Notes: generated by a model not told the origin, from the sequence alone. DNA of 37,457 nt from Oscillospiraceae bacterium (GCA_017481565.1 JAFUOZ010000041.1:76351-113807); one strand, 5' to 3'; shown: positions 16,228 through 25,350, counted from the stretch's first letter. Program-made: numbers and translations.

Positions 16228-16237
16228 ATATGTTGTA

Positions 16238-17209
16238 TCATTCCGTGCTTTCCGCAGTCGGTTTTCTTATTGCAGAGTAATCCACAAAGCTGATATTTAT
16301 ATCCGTATCTCCTTCGATACCCGGGATACGCGCTTCGGGAGAATACTGCCACATCTGGAATTCATAAGGATATGTAGGTTCTTCTCTGTATTCCACAAGC
16401 CAGAAATCAAAGCCTGCCAGAGCACTCATGTCAGTTTTGAGAAGAGCTTGTCTCTTTGAAGCGTATACCATGGGGATATATCCTGCCTTTGCGACCTTGT
16501 TGCAGAAAGCTGCTGTACAGTCGGTAAGCATCTGTGCAGGCATACCCTCGGTACGTGCGGTTTCTCCGCCGATTATCTCCCAGTCATATACAACGGGATA
16601 TGAAAGCTCATAGGGGGCTATGGCTTCAAGTACAAAATCAGCTTCCTCCTCGGCTTCCTCAACGGTAACAGCCTGTGAAAAGAAGTATACTCCCACATGA
16701 AGACCTGCTTCCGTAGCACCTGTTATATATTCATCAAAGCGGGTATCCTTGTTCAGAGAGCCTGTTTCATAGCCTCTGTAGCCTACTCTGATCATAACAT
16801 ATTCAATGCCTGCTTCCTTTACCAGCTGCCAGTTTATATCCTGCTGAAAATATGAAACATCTATACCTAAGTGAGAGGTCTTTTCACCGTTTACGGTATA
16901 GTAGCGGTAATCACCCTGAATACGCAGGTTTTCCTGCTTGTATGAGGAGAGAGGAACATCATCCAGGGCGGCAAGCCATATTTCGCCGTAGGTAGGGTCA
17001 TCCATTAGGATAACGTCCTTTTCATTGTAGTATTCATATACCTTTGAAGCCTGAACTGCAATATATTCCTCGTCTGCCTGATATTTCTTATATATATCGG
17101 CAAGATTTACCGAAAGAACTATGACCGCAGTTATAAGCAGTATCATGACAGCAAAGGTGATGATCATTATCATTTTTCTCTGCTGTCTGTTAAATCTTCT
17201 GTTAGCCAT
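16238..17209 (-). CDS. Membrane-anchored GH25 muramidase
   Basis: A 323-residue protein with a basic N-terminus, one membrane helix at about 13-35, a short stalk (about 36-110) and a GH25 catalytic domain from about 114 to the end. Active-site features are D117 in GIDVSYFQ and the D-x-E pair D209/E211 in VVYDWE; FWLVEY and QMWQYS are also typical. GH25 enzymes cleave the MurNAc-GlcNAc bond of peptidoglycan. With an uncleaved N-terminal anchor it probably acts outside the cell on its own wall. It starts 17 bases after the flippase gene, which supports a shared envelope role. Confidence 0.92.
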   Translation of the reverse strand: MANRRFNRQQRKMIMIITFAVMILLITAVIVLSVNLADIYKKYQADEEYIAVQASKVYEYYNEKDVILMDDPTYGEIWLAALDDVPLSSYKQENLRIQGDYRYYTVNGEKTSHLGIDVSYFQQDINWQLVKEAGIEYVMIRVGYRGYETGSLNKDTRFDEYITGATEAGLHVGVYFFSQAVTVEEAEEEADFVLEAIAPYELSYPVVYDWEIIGGETARTEGMPAQMLTDCTAAFCNKVAKAGYIPMVYASKRQALLKTDMSALAGFDFWLVEYREEPTYPYEFQMWQYSPEARIPGIEGDTDINISFVDYSAIRKPTAESTE

Positions 17210-17226
17210 ATTTTTCTCCGTAAAAT

Positions 17227-18621
17227 TTATCTTCTGTTGAGTATCTTTTTCATAGTCTTTACAACTGCACCGAAATTAAGCAGCAGCACAGCCGCAAAGC
17301 AAAGGATTATCCATAATATATAAAGCTTCGGACTTTTTACGGTTATAACGCACATTACCGAAAGAAGCACTGTATTTATCACAGTACGTACATAGTCCAC
17401 CTTGAAGCTGATAAACCTTCTTGTATCAACGATACGCACTGCAAAGCACGCAAAATATGAAACAGCAGTTGCTATAGCTGCTCCGTATACTCCGAATTTC
17501 GGGATAAGGATAAGATTGAGTATTATGTTTACAGCAGCTGCAACAAGTGCGGTAAGACAGCTGTTCTTTGACTTCTTTCTTACACTGTATATGCTTGAAA
17601 GGAACTGGCAGAAGCACTGGAAAACCATAGCTATTACCAGTATTACCGTGTATTTTTCAGCACCAAGATATTCATCGGAGCCTGCAAAAAGCATGGTAAG
17701 GGGTCTTACTATCATGATTATTCCCGCTGCCCCCACGAACATCAGGGAGGTGTATACGTTGTATACACTTCTGTAAAAGCTGCCAAGAGAGGAGCTGTCC
17801 TTTTCCTCGATGGAGGACATCTGCCATGCCTGATAGAAAAGGGTTGTTACCATCATAAGCAGTGCAGGTATCCTGCTTGAAAAGGAGTAAAGTCCGTTTG
17901 CCTCCGCACTTACCATTTTTATAACAAAAAGTCTGTCGGAAGCGGCGGTTATCCACCATAACAGATAGGTGGGGATAAGGGGGAGAGAATAGCGTAAAAG
18001 CTCCTTTATAAGCCTTTTGTCAATGAATTTTGTATCCATTGATTTATGAAGTCCGCCGAAAAAGGTGAGGAATGCAAAGGATAGTGCATCGGACACAATA
18101 AAGGATACGATATAGCCTGTGATACCCATTTTCAGCCACAGCATGAATATAAGATTGCATATAAACTGTATCAGCGTGACTACGATACCGTCAACAGCGT
18201 AAAGCTTGACCTGTCCTCTTGCACGTACATAGTTTGAGGCAAGCTGTCTGAAGCAGCTGAAATAGCAGTAGCAGTACAGCAGCATGGTATATCCTCCGTA
18301 GAAGGAGGTAGAGTTCCATACGGGTGTGGTAAGTGCGAAAAGTGTCATGCCCGCAACCGTCAGGAAAAGTGCGCTTGAATATATTTTTTTCTTATCGTAA
18401 GCCTTATCCAGCCCGAAGCGTATTATAGCGTCTCCCATACAGAAGGTGACGATAGGCACGAGAACGTTTATCGTATTGTAAAGCAGATCCGCCGTACTGT
18501 ATTCGGATTTGCTGAGAACAGCGGTATATAGTCTGAGCAGAAAAAAGCTGAGAAGTTTTGTACCGAACTGACCGATAGCGAATATGGCGGTATTGCCCAT
18601 CAGCTTTTTGTATTTATCCAT
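17227..18621 (-). CDS. Polysaccharide flippase (MATE/Wzx-type, oligosaccharide flippase family)
   Basis: A 464-residue polytopic membrane protein with 12-14 predicted helices. The opening MDKYKKLMGNTAIFAIGQFGTK resembles PST/Wzx exporters (polysaccharide biosynthesis protein family), as does the SLPLIPTYLLWWI segment near the middle. Such proteins move lipid-linked saccharides across the membrane. No glycosyltransferases are adjacent, so the cargo is unknown; the following GH25 gene suggests a wall-linked polymer. A 39-residue membrane protein gene precedes it by 24 bases. Confidence 0.88.
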   Translation of the reverse strand: MDKYKKLMGNTAIFAIGQFGTKLLSFFLLRLYTAVLSKSEYSTADLLYNTINVLVPIVTFCMGDAIIRFGLDKAYDKKKIYSSALFLTVAGMTLFALTTPVWNSTSFYGGYTMLLYCYCYFSCFRQLASNYVRARGQVKLYAVDGIVVTLIQFICNLIFMLWLKMGITGYIVSFIVSDALSFAFLTFFGGLHKSMDTKFIDKRLIKELLRYSLPLIPTYLLWWITAASDRLFVIKMVSAEANGLYSFSSRIPALLMMVTTLFYQAWQMSSIEEKDSSSLGSFYRSVYNVYTSLMFVGAAGIIMIVRPLTMLFAGSDEYLGAEKYTVILVIAMVFQCFCQFLSSIYSVRKKSKNSCLTALVAAAVNIILNLILIPKFGVYGAAIATAVSYFACFAVRIVDTRRFISFKVDYVRTVINTVLLSVMCVITVKSPKLYILWIILCFAAVLLLNFGAVVKTMKKILNRR

Positions 18622-18645
18622 AAAAAAGTATCATTCCTTTATTTT

Positions 18646-18765
18646 TTATAAAACATCGATATATTTCTTTTTTGTTTTCTCAAGCAGTACCCATACCGAA
18701 CCGATAACGGACAGTCCGCCTGAAAATGCAGCTATAAGCCATAAAGCCCTGTACAGATATTTCAT
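18646..18765 (-). CDS. Small membrane protein (39 aa) ahead of the flippase
   Basis: A 39-codon frame on the minus strand: ATG at 18765 with AAGGCGG about seven bases upstream, and TAA at 18646-18648. The protein opens MKYLYRALW, has one hydrophobic helix (about residues 7-28) with a GG/SVIGS glycine-serine core, then a basic EKTKKKYIDVL tail, so it is likely a single-pass inner membrane peptide. No family recognised. Its position, promoter and spacing suggest it is the first gene of the flippase/GH25 operon and may be a flippase accessory subunit; that role is inference. Confidence 0.6.
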   Translation of the reverse strand: MKYLYRALWLIAAFSGGLSVIGSVWVLLEKTKKKYIDVL

Positions 18766-18815
18766 AATATGACCGCCTTTCATAATGAAAATGATTAATT
18801 TATATATTCCCTTTT

Positions 18816-18844
18816 ATTATAGCATATTAATACAAAAAATAAAA
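18816..18844 (-). promoter_or_regulatory. Promoter of the small protein/flippase operon
   Basis: On the minus strand an extended -10, TG-C-TATAAT (hexamer 18816-18821), with a weak -35 TTTTAT (18839-18844) at 17 bases. The rest of the 337-base gap 18766-19102 is AT-rich and holds only this and the divergent promoter. Confidence 0.5.
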
Positions 18845-18977
18845 GTACTTATGTAAATTTGTTATCGTTTTTTTATAATTTGAAATATTTTTTTGTTTTA
18901 TATTGTCGTATGTAACGGAAAATAGGGGCGTTTTTAGTATGATTTAGATATACTTATTATTTTTTTAGGGAAAATTG

Positions 18978-19006
18978 TTGAAATTTATTTCGTTATGTGC
19001 TATAAT
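18978..19006 (+). promoter_or_regulatory. Sigma-A promoter of the signal-peptidase-like gene
   Basis: TTGAAA at 18978-18983, a 17-base spacer and TATAAT at 19001-19006 with an extended -10 TG. The leader is about 90 bases and holds a small CGCTT/AAGCG hairpin. Confidence 0.75.
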
Positions 19007-19102
19007 TTATTATTGTATAGGTATGCGCTTTTTATGATATAAGCGTTATAACCTTGAATATATAAATATATTTAGATCAGTGTGTATTCGGAGGAAAATA
19101 AA

Positions 19103-20380
19103 ATGGCAAGTAAGAACAGGGCTAAGAAAAGCCCTCTGGTAGTGGTCGAATTTATTATTATCGGTATACTTATTGCGGCAATAGCCTTTATGCTGGTGCT
19201 TTACTTCTCGTTCAGAAGTTCAGGGACCGCTCCAAAGCTTTTCGGCTATTACATATATCATACTCATGCAGTGAATATGGCACCGAAAATTCCTGCGGAA
19301 ACGGCTGTTTTCGCTGAAGAAAAGGAAAAGGAAAATGTTCAGCCGGGAAGTGTCGTTCTCTGCAATATCGATTCCACAACAACTCTTATCAGAATAGTAG
19401 AGACATTGGAAGAGCCTGAGGGAACCTTTTATATAGTAAGGTTTGACACATCTCCGCAGAATGAGACCTATAAGATACCCAAGGAAAGCGTTATCGCAAA
19501 GGCTACCATGCATGATGAGCGTGTAGGCAAGCTTCTGAATTTTGCTACATCAAAGACGGGAATTATTCTTGTGGTGATCATTCCCAGTATACTTATCGTA
19601 TTGTTCCAGATAATCAGGATCGTTGTTACAAAGCCTGAAAATGCAGACTATTCTCCCGAGGACGATGATGACGATTTCGATGATGACTTCGGCGAGCCTG
19701 TAAAGCCAAGCGATCCCCGTTCGGATTTTGCTCCCGTACGTGCAAAGTTTGACCTGAACAAGACCGCTCCCGAGGAAAGCTTCCTTTCTGTTGACAAGAG
19801 CGGTAAGGCTGAATATTCTCCCAAGGTAAATCCCGAAAATATGCTTATCACAGGCGAGGTGCTTGACGCTATGAGCGGCAGAAAGCCTGTACATGATCAG
19901 CCGTTCCTTTCCGGTTATTCCAATGAGCCTGTCAGGATCCCTGAGGAAAAGTCTGAGGAGCCTGCGGCAGCAGACAGCATCAGAAGCATTATCGGTGCGG
20001 ATATCGGTGATACATCGGGCTTTGCTCCCAAGGTAAGCAATGTACTTCCCGAAAGCCTTTCTCAGCTTAAGACTGCGGCATATCCCGACGGAGAGCCTAT
20101 TGAGGACGACAAGCCTGTGAAGCCTTCCAGACATGAGCCTGAGGAGGTTTACGTTGAGGAAGAGCCTCCTAAGGTGTTCTATACCGAGGAAGAACCTGAG
20201 GTGATCGCTCCCACAGAGGCAGATCAGCCTATCATCAGTACAAATTCTATCCCCGAAAATGCGGTCGTACCAAGAGAGACTATCGCTCCCAGACGCAAGC
20301 GCAATACGGGTAAGACCATTGATGAGCTTATGAGCATTATCGACGCTGAACAGGCTAAGATAAAGAAGCACAGGGAATGA
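19103..20380 (+). CDS. Signal-peptidase-I-like membrane protein lacking the catalytic serine, with acidic cytoplasmic tail
   Basis: A 425-residue protein starting at ATG 19103 behind GGAGG. Layout: basic N-terminus, membrane helix about 12-36, an extracellular domain about 40-148, a second helix about 152-172, then a cytoplasmic tail of about 250 residues rich in Asp, Glu and Pro (DDDDDFDDDFGEP and several EEP repeats). The outer domain follows the order of SipW-type S26 peptidases: x-M-x-P box, a QPGSVVLC strand where GDIVVF is usual, an x-R-I-V box, then Y-x-V. The serine of the SM-P box is Asn58 (VNMAP) and the His of HRI is Ile96, so cleavage activity should be lost. A sensor or scaffold role is inferred. 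Confidence 0.75.
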   Translation: MASKNRAKKSPLVVVEFIIIGILIAAIAFMLVLYFSFRSSGTAPKLFGYYIYHTHAVNMAPKIPAETAVFAEEKEKENVQPGSVVLCNIDSTTTLIRIVETLEEPEGTFYIVRFDTSPQNETYKIPKESVIAKATMHDERVGKLLNFATSKTGIILVVIIPSILIVLFQIIRIVVTKPENADYSPEDDDDDFDDDFGEPVKPSDPRSDFAPVRAKFDLNKTAPEESFLSVDKSGKAEYSPKVNPENMLITGEVLDAMSGRKPVHDQPFLSGYSNEPVRIPEEKSEEPAAADSIRSIIGADIGDTSGFAPKVSNVLPESLSQLKTAAYPDGEPIEDDKPVKPSRHEPEEVYVEEEPPKVFYTEEEPEVIAPTEADQPIISTNSIPENAVVPRETIAPRRKRNTGKTIDELMSIIDAEQAKIKKHRE

Positions 20381-20406
20381 TCAGAGATCATCTGAGATAA
20401 AATTAT

Positions 20407-20440
20407 GAGCTTTGCACATCAATATGCAAAGCTCTTTTTA
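20407..20440 (+). terminator. Terminator after the signal-peptidase-like gene
   Basis: GAGCTTTGCA (20407-20416) pairs with TGCAAAGCTC (20425-20434) and TTTTTA follows directly. Confidence 0.9.
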
Positions 20441-20465
20441 TTCATATATATGGAATGAAATGTTG

Positions 20466-20494
20466 TTGAAATATAATATAAATTAACATATAAT
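20466..20494 (+). promoter_or_regulatory. Sigma-A promoter of the HD-GYP gene
   Basis: TTGAAA at 20466-20471, a 17-base spacer and TATAAT at 20489-20494. The leader is about 85 bases; no c-di-GMP riboswitch motif was found in it. Confidence 0.7.
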
Positions 20495-20585
20495 ATATAT
20501 TGAATCGGCAGAAATTTTATATGAACGGGCTTCCGATATTATACGCTGCCGAAACAACAGGATTACAGAAACGGAGGGGTGTTTT

Positions 20586-21797
20586 ATGAGCGGAAAAACA
20601 TACAGCAGAATAATTCAGAAAAATGAACAGGACGCTAACAGAACAGCTGCAAACGTTATGACGATAAGCTTTGTAATATTCACGTTCATATATATTCTTA
20701 ATCTGACGGGAATATTTATTATCGATGCTGTACCAATGGCTATTGCCTACTGTATAAGCGGAGTTCTGCTGATGCTGCCAAGGCTTCTGAATAAGGTAAT
20801 AGGAACAGCGTCACGAAAGCTTAAATATATTTATGTAAGCTTTGCGGCACTGTTTCTGCTTATGATAATATCAGTGCTGACATATCATGTGGTCGTGATA
20901 TATGCGTATCCTATTGCTATTGCGGGACTGTATTTTTCAAAAAGGCTTACCCGTTTTTCAACGGTGCTTACCGTTCTTGTAACTGTCGGAGGACAGCTTA
21001 TCGGATTTTTTCTTGACAGGCCGGATAATAATTTTAAGACTATGGATAATCTGCTGCTGTACGGTATATTCCCCAGACTGCTTACTCTATTAAGCTTTGC
21101 CGCTATACTGGAGCTTATGACCACAAGGACCTCACGGCTTTTAAAGGAAGACGCAGAAAACTATGAACAGCAGGTGCTTTACAGTCAGGATATGATATAC
21201 GGATTTGCTACACTTGTTGAAAACCGTGATGAAAATACAGGCGGTCATATAAAGCGTACAAGCATATATTCCCGGCTTCTTGCTTCAAAGCTTAAGGAAA
21301 AGGGCATATACAGCGATATTATTACCGATGAATTCATAGAGTGTCTTGCAATGGTCGCTCCGCTTCATGATATCGGAAAGATATCCATTCCCGACAGTGT
21401 ATTATGTAAGCCGGGAAAGCTTACCGATGAGGAATTTGATATAATGAAATCACATTCGGCAAAAGGCGGAGAAATTATAAAAAGCACATTTTCTCATGTG
21501 GCTGATAACGACTACAGGACTATGGCATATGAGGTGGCACGGTATCATCACGAAAAATGGAACGGCAGAGGATATCCCGAAGGAATATCGGGAGAGGATA
21601 TTCCCCTTGCGGCAAGAATAATGACCGTTGCCGATGTATTTGACGCTGTATCGGAAAAAAGATGTTATCGTGACGCAATGCCCCTTGAAAAGTGTTTTCA
21701 GATAATTTCGGAGGGTATCGGACGGGACTTTGACCCTGTGATAGCGGAAACATTTCTGGAATTAAGGGAAGAGATTACTCAGATAAGAGAAAAATGA
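20586..21797 (+). CDS. Membrane HD-GYP domain phosphodiesterase
   Basis: A 403-residue protein with about six membrane helices in residues 22-180 and no recognised extracellular sensor, then a coiled link (LLKEDAENYEQQVLYSQD) and a C-terminal HD-GYP domain. Metal-binding H261-D262 are in PLHDIGKISIPD, and the HHEKWNGRGYP motif is at 321-331 with the GYP triad intact. HD-GYP enzymes hydrolyse cyclic di-GMP or related dinucleotides; VADVFDAVSEKRCYRDAM is also typical. All recognisable catalytic residues are present, so activity is expected. It is a single-gene unit, with an AACGGAGGGG ribosome site. Confidence 0.92.
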   Translation: MSGKTYSRIIQKNEQDANRTAANVMTISFVIFTFIYILNLTGIFIIDAVPMAIAYCISGVLLMLPRLLNKVIGTASRKLKYIYVSFAALFLLMIISVLTYHVVVIYAYPIAIAGLYFSKRLTRFSTVLTVLVTVGGQLIGFFLDRPDNNFKTMDNLLLYGIFPRLLTLLSFAAILELMTTRTSRLLKEDAENYEQQVLYSQDMIYGFATLVENRDENTGGHIKRTSIYSRLLASKLKEKGIYSDIITDEFIECLAMVAPLHDIGKISIPDSVLCKPGKLTDEEFDIMKSHSAKGGEIIKSTFSHVADNDYRTMAYEVARYHHEKWNGRGYPEGISGEDIPLAARIMTVADVFDAVSEKRCYRDAMPLEKCFQIISEGIGRDFDPVIAETFLELREEITQIREK

Positions 21798-21805
21798 TAT
21801 GATTT

Positions 21806-21841
21806 AAGGCAATACCGTTTGATGATTTGCGGTATTGCCTT
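21806..21841. terminator. Bidirectional terminator between HD-GYP and gerC-type genes
   Basis: AAGGCAATACCG (21806-21817) pairs with CGGTATTGCCTT (21830-21841), with GATTTTTG after it on the plus strand and TTAAATCATATCATTTTT on the minus strand. It serves two convergent genes. Confidence 0.85.
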
Positions 21842-21858
21842 GATTTTTGCCGTTATGG

Positions 21859-22758
21859 TCATTTTACTGTTATGCTGATATCTGTCTTTAATAGTTGGTC
21901 ATGTGTGAAGCTGCCCAGTCTGCATAGGTTGAGAGCGTCGGTCTTAAGCAGATGCACGGTCTTATTGAATGAATTCCTGCAGATATCGGAAATGTATTCA
22001 GCTGCCGCTTTTTTTGCTTCATCGGGGCAATCCTCGCTGTCAAGAGCTATTTCCGCTGTGAATATTAGACTATCCTCACGGACCTTTAAATCCCGTTTTG
22101 CAGAGGGTGATATCTTTATCGTCACAAAGCCGTCGTCTGTGGGAGCTGTTATCATTCTGGAATAGGCTTCATCACGGAGTATCATCACACCTAAGGAATC
22201 GTCTGTATTCAGCAGATATTCCTCATCTGCTGTAATGACTGCTACTCTTGCAGGATTATCGGCATATGGTATCACAGCCGCATTTCCGTTTCTGCAGCAG
22301 GCGGCAAGCTCATAAAGCTCCTCGGAAAAGCCCTCTGAGGGTATTTTATCCGCTGATTCCGAAGGGTTTTCCGAATAATATATTCTGCAGGCGGGGGACA
22401 GAACACTGTCTGAAAAGGAAGTGAACAGCGCACTGTCGCGAAGTGCTCCGCTGTCTGCGGCTATAGCCTCACAATGTCCGAAAAACAGGTCATAGCCGCC
22501 GTTTTTTCTTACATCTGACAATGCCTCCGCAAGAGTTCGTCCCTTGCCCTCTGCGGTTATATTTTCCGTGCTGTCCTCTGCGGCGGCTTCTCCGCATACC
22601 GTCACGGCATATTCCCGTCCGTTATAGGATATGGCGGCAGAGGATACGAACACTGCCTTGTTTAAATTGCTGTCGGTACAGCCTGTCAGGGATATTATCA
22701 GGGGTATTGCAGCTGAAAAGATAAGCTTTTTTATCAGTCGTTTATTATTTATTCTCAT
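21859..22758 (-). CDS. Spore germination lipoprotein, Ger(x)C family
   Basis: A 299-residue lipoprotein with an N-terminal signal and lipobox LTGC (lipidated C27). The body matches the GerAC/GerKC layout: an N-terminal domain with VSSAAISYNG and EGKGRTLAEALSDV, where FFGHCEAI stands for the conserved GH-x-E motif, and a C-terminal domain with ELALDSEDCPDEAKK-like features. It is somewhat shorter than typical GerC proteins (about 370-400). GerC is the outer-leaflet subunit of nutrient germinant receptors. Its start overlaps the end of the gerB-type gene by 14 bases. Confidence 0.85.
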   Translation of the reverse strand: MRINNKRLIKKLIFSAAIPLIISLTGCTDSNLNKAVFVSSAAISYNGREYAVTVCGEAAAEDSTENITAEGKGRTLAEALSDVRKNGGYDLFFGHCEAIAADSGALRDSALFTSFSDSVLSPACRIYYSENPSESADKIPSEGFSEELYELAACCRNGNAAVIPYADNPARVAVITADEEYLLNTDDSLGVMILRDEAYSRMITAPTDDGFVTIKISPSAKRDLKVREDSLIFTAEIALDSEDCPDEAKKAAAEYISDICRNSFNKTVHLLKTDALNLCRLGSFTHDQLLKTDISITVK

Positions 22759-23860
22759 TTGCTTTGCCTTTCTTGGTGGTCATCAGTATTATCAGCGGTA
22801 TCAGTACAGCTGTTACAAGCTGTACGGGAAATGCGGATATATTTTTATAAAGCTCCGCTTCCTTTCCCGAAAGAGCATAGGGCAGTGCCGCAATAAAAAG
22901 AAGCAGTGCAGATACGGCAGTGACAGTTCCTCTTTTAAGAGTTGGAGCGGCTGTTTTCAGTACATCGGAAGCCATATAAAGTGCCGCAGAAAGCGAAATT
23001 ACTGCCGCAAGCACCCATATTATCATATATACCGAATCGATGCGCTGTAAAAATCTGACGCCTGCGGTCGAGCCGATATTTAAAAAGGGGTAGCTGCACA
23101 TATATACATAATCTCCCAGTACAAGAACTGCACCGAGAACGGTTATGACAGTGCATACAAGTCGGACGGCAAGTGCGGAATAGGCACTTTTTCTGAAATT
23201 ATTTACTATATATTTTCCGCCGAAGCACAGCATCGTAAGCTCGGAGCTGCGTGAAAGATCGTTATAAAGTGCCTTTAAAAAGCTGTCTGAAATGAATTCT
23301 CCTTGGATATTTTCGGGGTCTATCCTTTCCATGCCGCCACACAGCATTACGATAAGCATAATGATAAAGCCTGTTATAACTACGGGTGCAGCACGTCCGA
23401 TGCCCTCTATGCCGCACCATGCACAGTAAAGGCAGACAAGGATTATAAGCAGCAGAGTGATCCATTCAGGTACGGATCCGATAAAGCGTGAGCCGATAAA
23501 TTCAGTGAAATCAAGTGCCGAAAAAGCGGCGGCAAGGATAAAGTATATATAATAAAGAGGAGTGATGATATATCCCCAGAATCTGTTTTTGGCAAGCACT
23601 TTTTCACATATGCCGCCTTTTTCATCGGAGCTGTCTCTGTCGGAAAACAGAAGCACCGACGGGATAAGCATGAGAGCCTGTATCAGTGTGGAAGCCGCCG
23701 CCGAGCAAAGCTGTACCTTTAAGGAATGACCGTTTTCTATAAGGGGGATATAGGTCATAAGGGTGAATATGCGGTAGATAATTATTACTGCCGCTAATTG
23801 CATGGGACTTATTCTGTAAGGTGATGAGGTTGTTTTCGTATTCGTGATTATTCCTCCCAA
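22745..23860 (-). CDS. Spore germination transporter subunit, GerAB/GerKB family
   Basis: A 371-residue integral membrane protein with about ten helices, related to amino-acid/polyamine permeases. Family features are the N-terminal ISPMQLAAVIIIYRIFT region and the STLIQALMLIPSVLLF segment. In GerA-type receptors this subunit binds the germinant and works with GerA and GerC in the spore inner membrane. It overlaps the A subunit gene by 13 bases and the C subunit gene by 14 bases, so translation is coupled in the order A-B-C. Confidence 0.9.
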   Translation of the reverse strand: MGGIITNTKTTSSPYRISPMQLAAVIIIYRIFTLMTYIPLIENGHSLKVQLCSAAASTLIQALMLIPSVLLFSDRDSSDEKGGICEKVLAKNRFWGYIITPLYYIYFILAAAFSALDFTEFIGSRFIGSVPEWITLLLIILVCLYCAWCGIEGIGRAAPVVITGFIIMLIVMLCGGMERIDPENIQGEFISDSFLKALYNDLSRSSELTMLCFGGKYIVNNFRKSAYSALAVRLVCTVITVLGAVLVLGDYVYMCSYPFLNIGSTAGVRFLQRIDSVYMIIWVLAAVISLSAALYMASDVLKTAAPTLKRGTVTAVSALLLFIAALPYALSGKEAELYKNISAFPVQLVTAVLIPLIILMTTKKGKANENK

Positions 23861-25350
23861 CTGTCTGTATATGACCCGTTATAATCTTCGGCGGAAATAT
23901 GTCTGCCCGATAAGCTGCGCAGACTGCGGCGTATAAAGGTATCTCCCATAGCCTTAAGGGTCATTGGTGTAACGGGAGCGGTAAGGGGTATTCCGTAATT
24001 ATCGGCAGAGCATGCGCTTACAAGCATTGCCGCTGCTGCAAGAGATACTCCGTAAAGACCGAATATACTTCCCAGTACAACACAGAAAAGCCGTGTTACC
24101 GTTATCACAGGATTAAGGGACGGTATCACAAAGGAGGCTGTTACGGATATAGCGCATACCAGAAGCATGGGATTTGTTATGATACCTGCGGTAACTGCCG
24201 CATCGCCTATGATAAGACCGCCTACTATTGAGACTGCTCCGCCGACGCTTTTGGGCAGACGAACTCCCGCCTCACGTATGACCTCGTAAAATAAAAGTAC
24301 GATAAGCGCTTCAAGGGCAATAGGCAGGGGAGCGGAGGTCTCTGCGGAGGCAAGATTCAGAAGCAGCTCGCTCCGCAGCAGCTCACGGTGGTGTACCGCC
24401 GCCGATACATAAGCACCGGGAAGAAATACCGACAGTACAAATGCTGCATATCGGATAAGGCGTATAAAGGTAGCGTAAAAGGGACGGAAATTATAATCGT
24501 CGGCTGTATGGAAATGATCGGAAAACAGTGAGGGTATCACAAGTGCGAAAGGGGTACCGTCAATAAGAAGTCCGATTCGTCCCTCCAAAAGCCTTGCACA
24601 CATAATGTCGGGCCGCTCGGTAACGGTAAGTCCCGAAAAGAAGGAAAGTCTTTCCTTTATCAAAAAGGGCTCGGCGTAGCCGTGTCCCAGAACAGCTTCA
24701 AGAGGCAGCTTTTCAAGCCTCGCTTTGATTTTTGCAACTGTATTTTTAGGTACTCTGTCTGCCATAAAGCAGAGGATAACGTCCACGTTGCTTTCAGAGC
24801 TTACAGCAAACAGCGAAAACTGCAGCTTGGGGGATTTTATACGTCGTCTGAGCAGCGACATATTTGTACGCACCGTTTCAACAAAGCCTTCGTGAGCGCC
24901 TGTGATATTACCTTCGGAGGAAGGCTCCTGTACTCCCCTTATCGCATAGCCCTGTATGCCAAGTGAAAATACCTTGTCTGTACCGTCTATCATCAGCACG
25001 GCAAAACCGCTCATGATACGCCGCATGATATCGCCGTATTCAATGCTTACCGCACGGTCCAGAGTCATCATCATTCTGTCACGGATAAAGGTAAAAAGCT
25101 CATCGGGGGTGACCTTTTTATCACTTATCTGCATTTCCATAAGAGGCTCCATTATCATCTGAGCGGCACGGTCACTTGCAACCATTCCCTCCATGGTGAC
25201 AAGGGCAGTCCTTACTCCGCCAAGCTCTATGGGATTTATAAGCAGGTCGGAGCTGTTGTCAAGTATTCTGCGCAGGTCGCTTATTTTATCGTCCAGCGAC
25301 AAGGGGAGCGGTATATTTTTGAAATTATCCGAGTCGGGTATCGTCCTCAT
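23848..25350 (-). CDS. Spore germination protein, GerAA/GerKA family
   Basis: A 500-residue GerA-family protein: an N-terminal cytoplasmic domain (about 1-290, with NPIELGGVRTALVTMEGM and GLTVTERPDIMCARLLEGRIGLLIDGTPFALVIPSLF) followed by about five membrane helices (about 295-460). In other GerA subunits this forms the oligomeric channel that releases ions on germinant binding. The SRTVTERPD-type motif is present as LTVTERPD. The start is an ATG with only a weak upstream ribosome site (GAGCTG), which might reflect low or sporulation-specific expression. A sigma-G/F promoter could not be fixed with confidence. First gene of the operon. Confidence 0.92.
   Translation of the reverse strand: MRTIPDSDNFKNIPLPLSLDDKISDLRRILDNSSDLLINPIELGGVRTALVTMEGMVASDRAAQMIMEPLMEMQISDKKVTPDELFTFIRDRMMMTLDRAVSIEYGDIMRRIMSGFAVLMIDGTDKVFSLGIQGYAIRGVQEPSSEGNITGAHEGFVETVRTNMSLLRRRIKSPKLQFSLFAVSSESNVDVILCFMADRVPKNTVAKIKARLEKLPLEAVLGHGYAEPFLIKERLSFFSGLTVTERPDIMCARLLEGRIGLLIDGTPFALVIPSLFSDHFHTADDYNFRPFYATFIRLIRYAAFVLSVFLPGAYVSAAVHHRELLRSELLLNLASAETSAPLPIALEALIVLLFYEVIREAGVRLPKSVGGAVSIVGGLIIGDAAVTAGIITNPMLLVCAISVTASFVIPSLNPVITVTRLFCVVLGSIFGLYGVSLAAAAMLVSACSADNYGIPLTAPVTPMTLKAMGDTFIRRSLRSLSGRHISAEDYNGSYTDSWEE

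Noticed and set aside
20500..20585. Possible c-di-GMP riboswitch ahead of the HD-GYP gene
   Set aside because: The conserved GEMM core and tetraloop-receptor motifs are not present.
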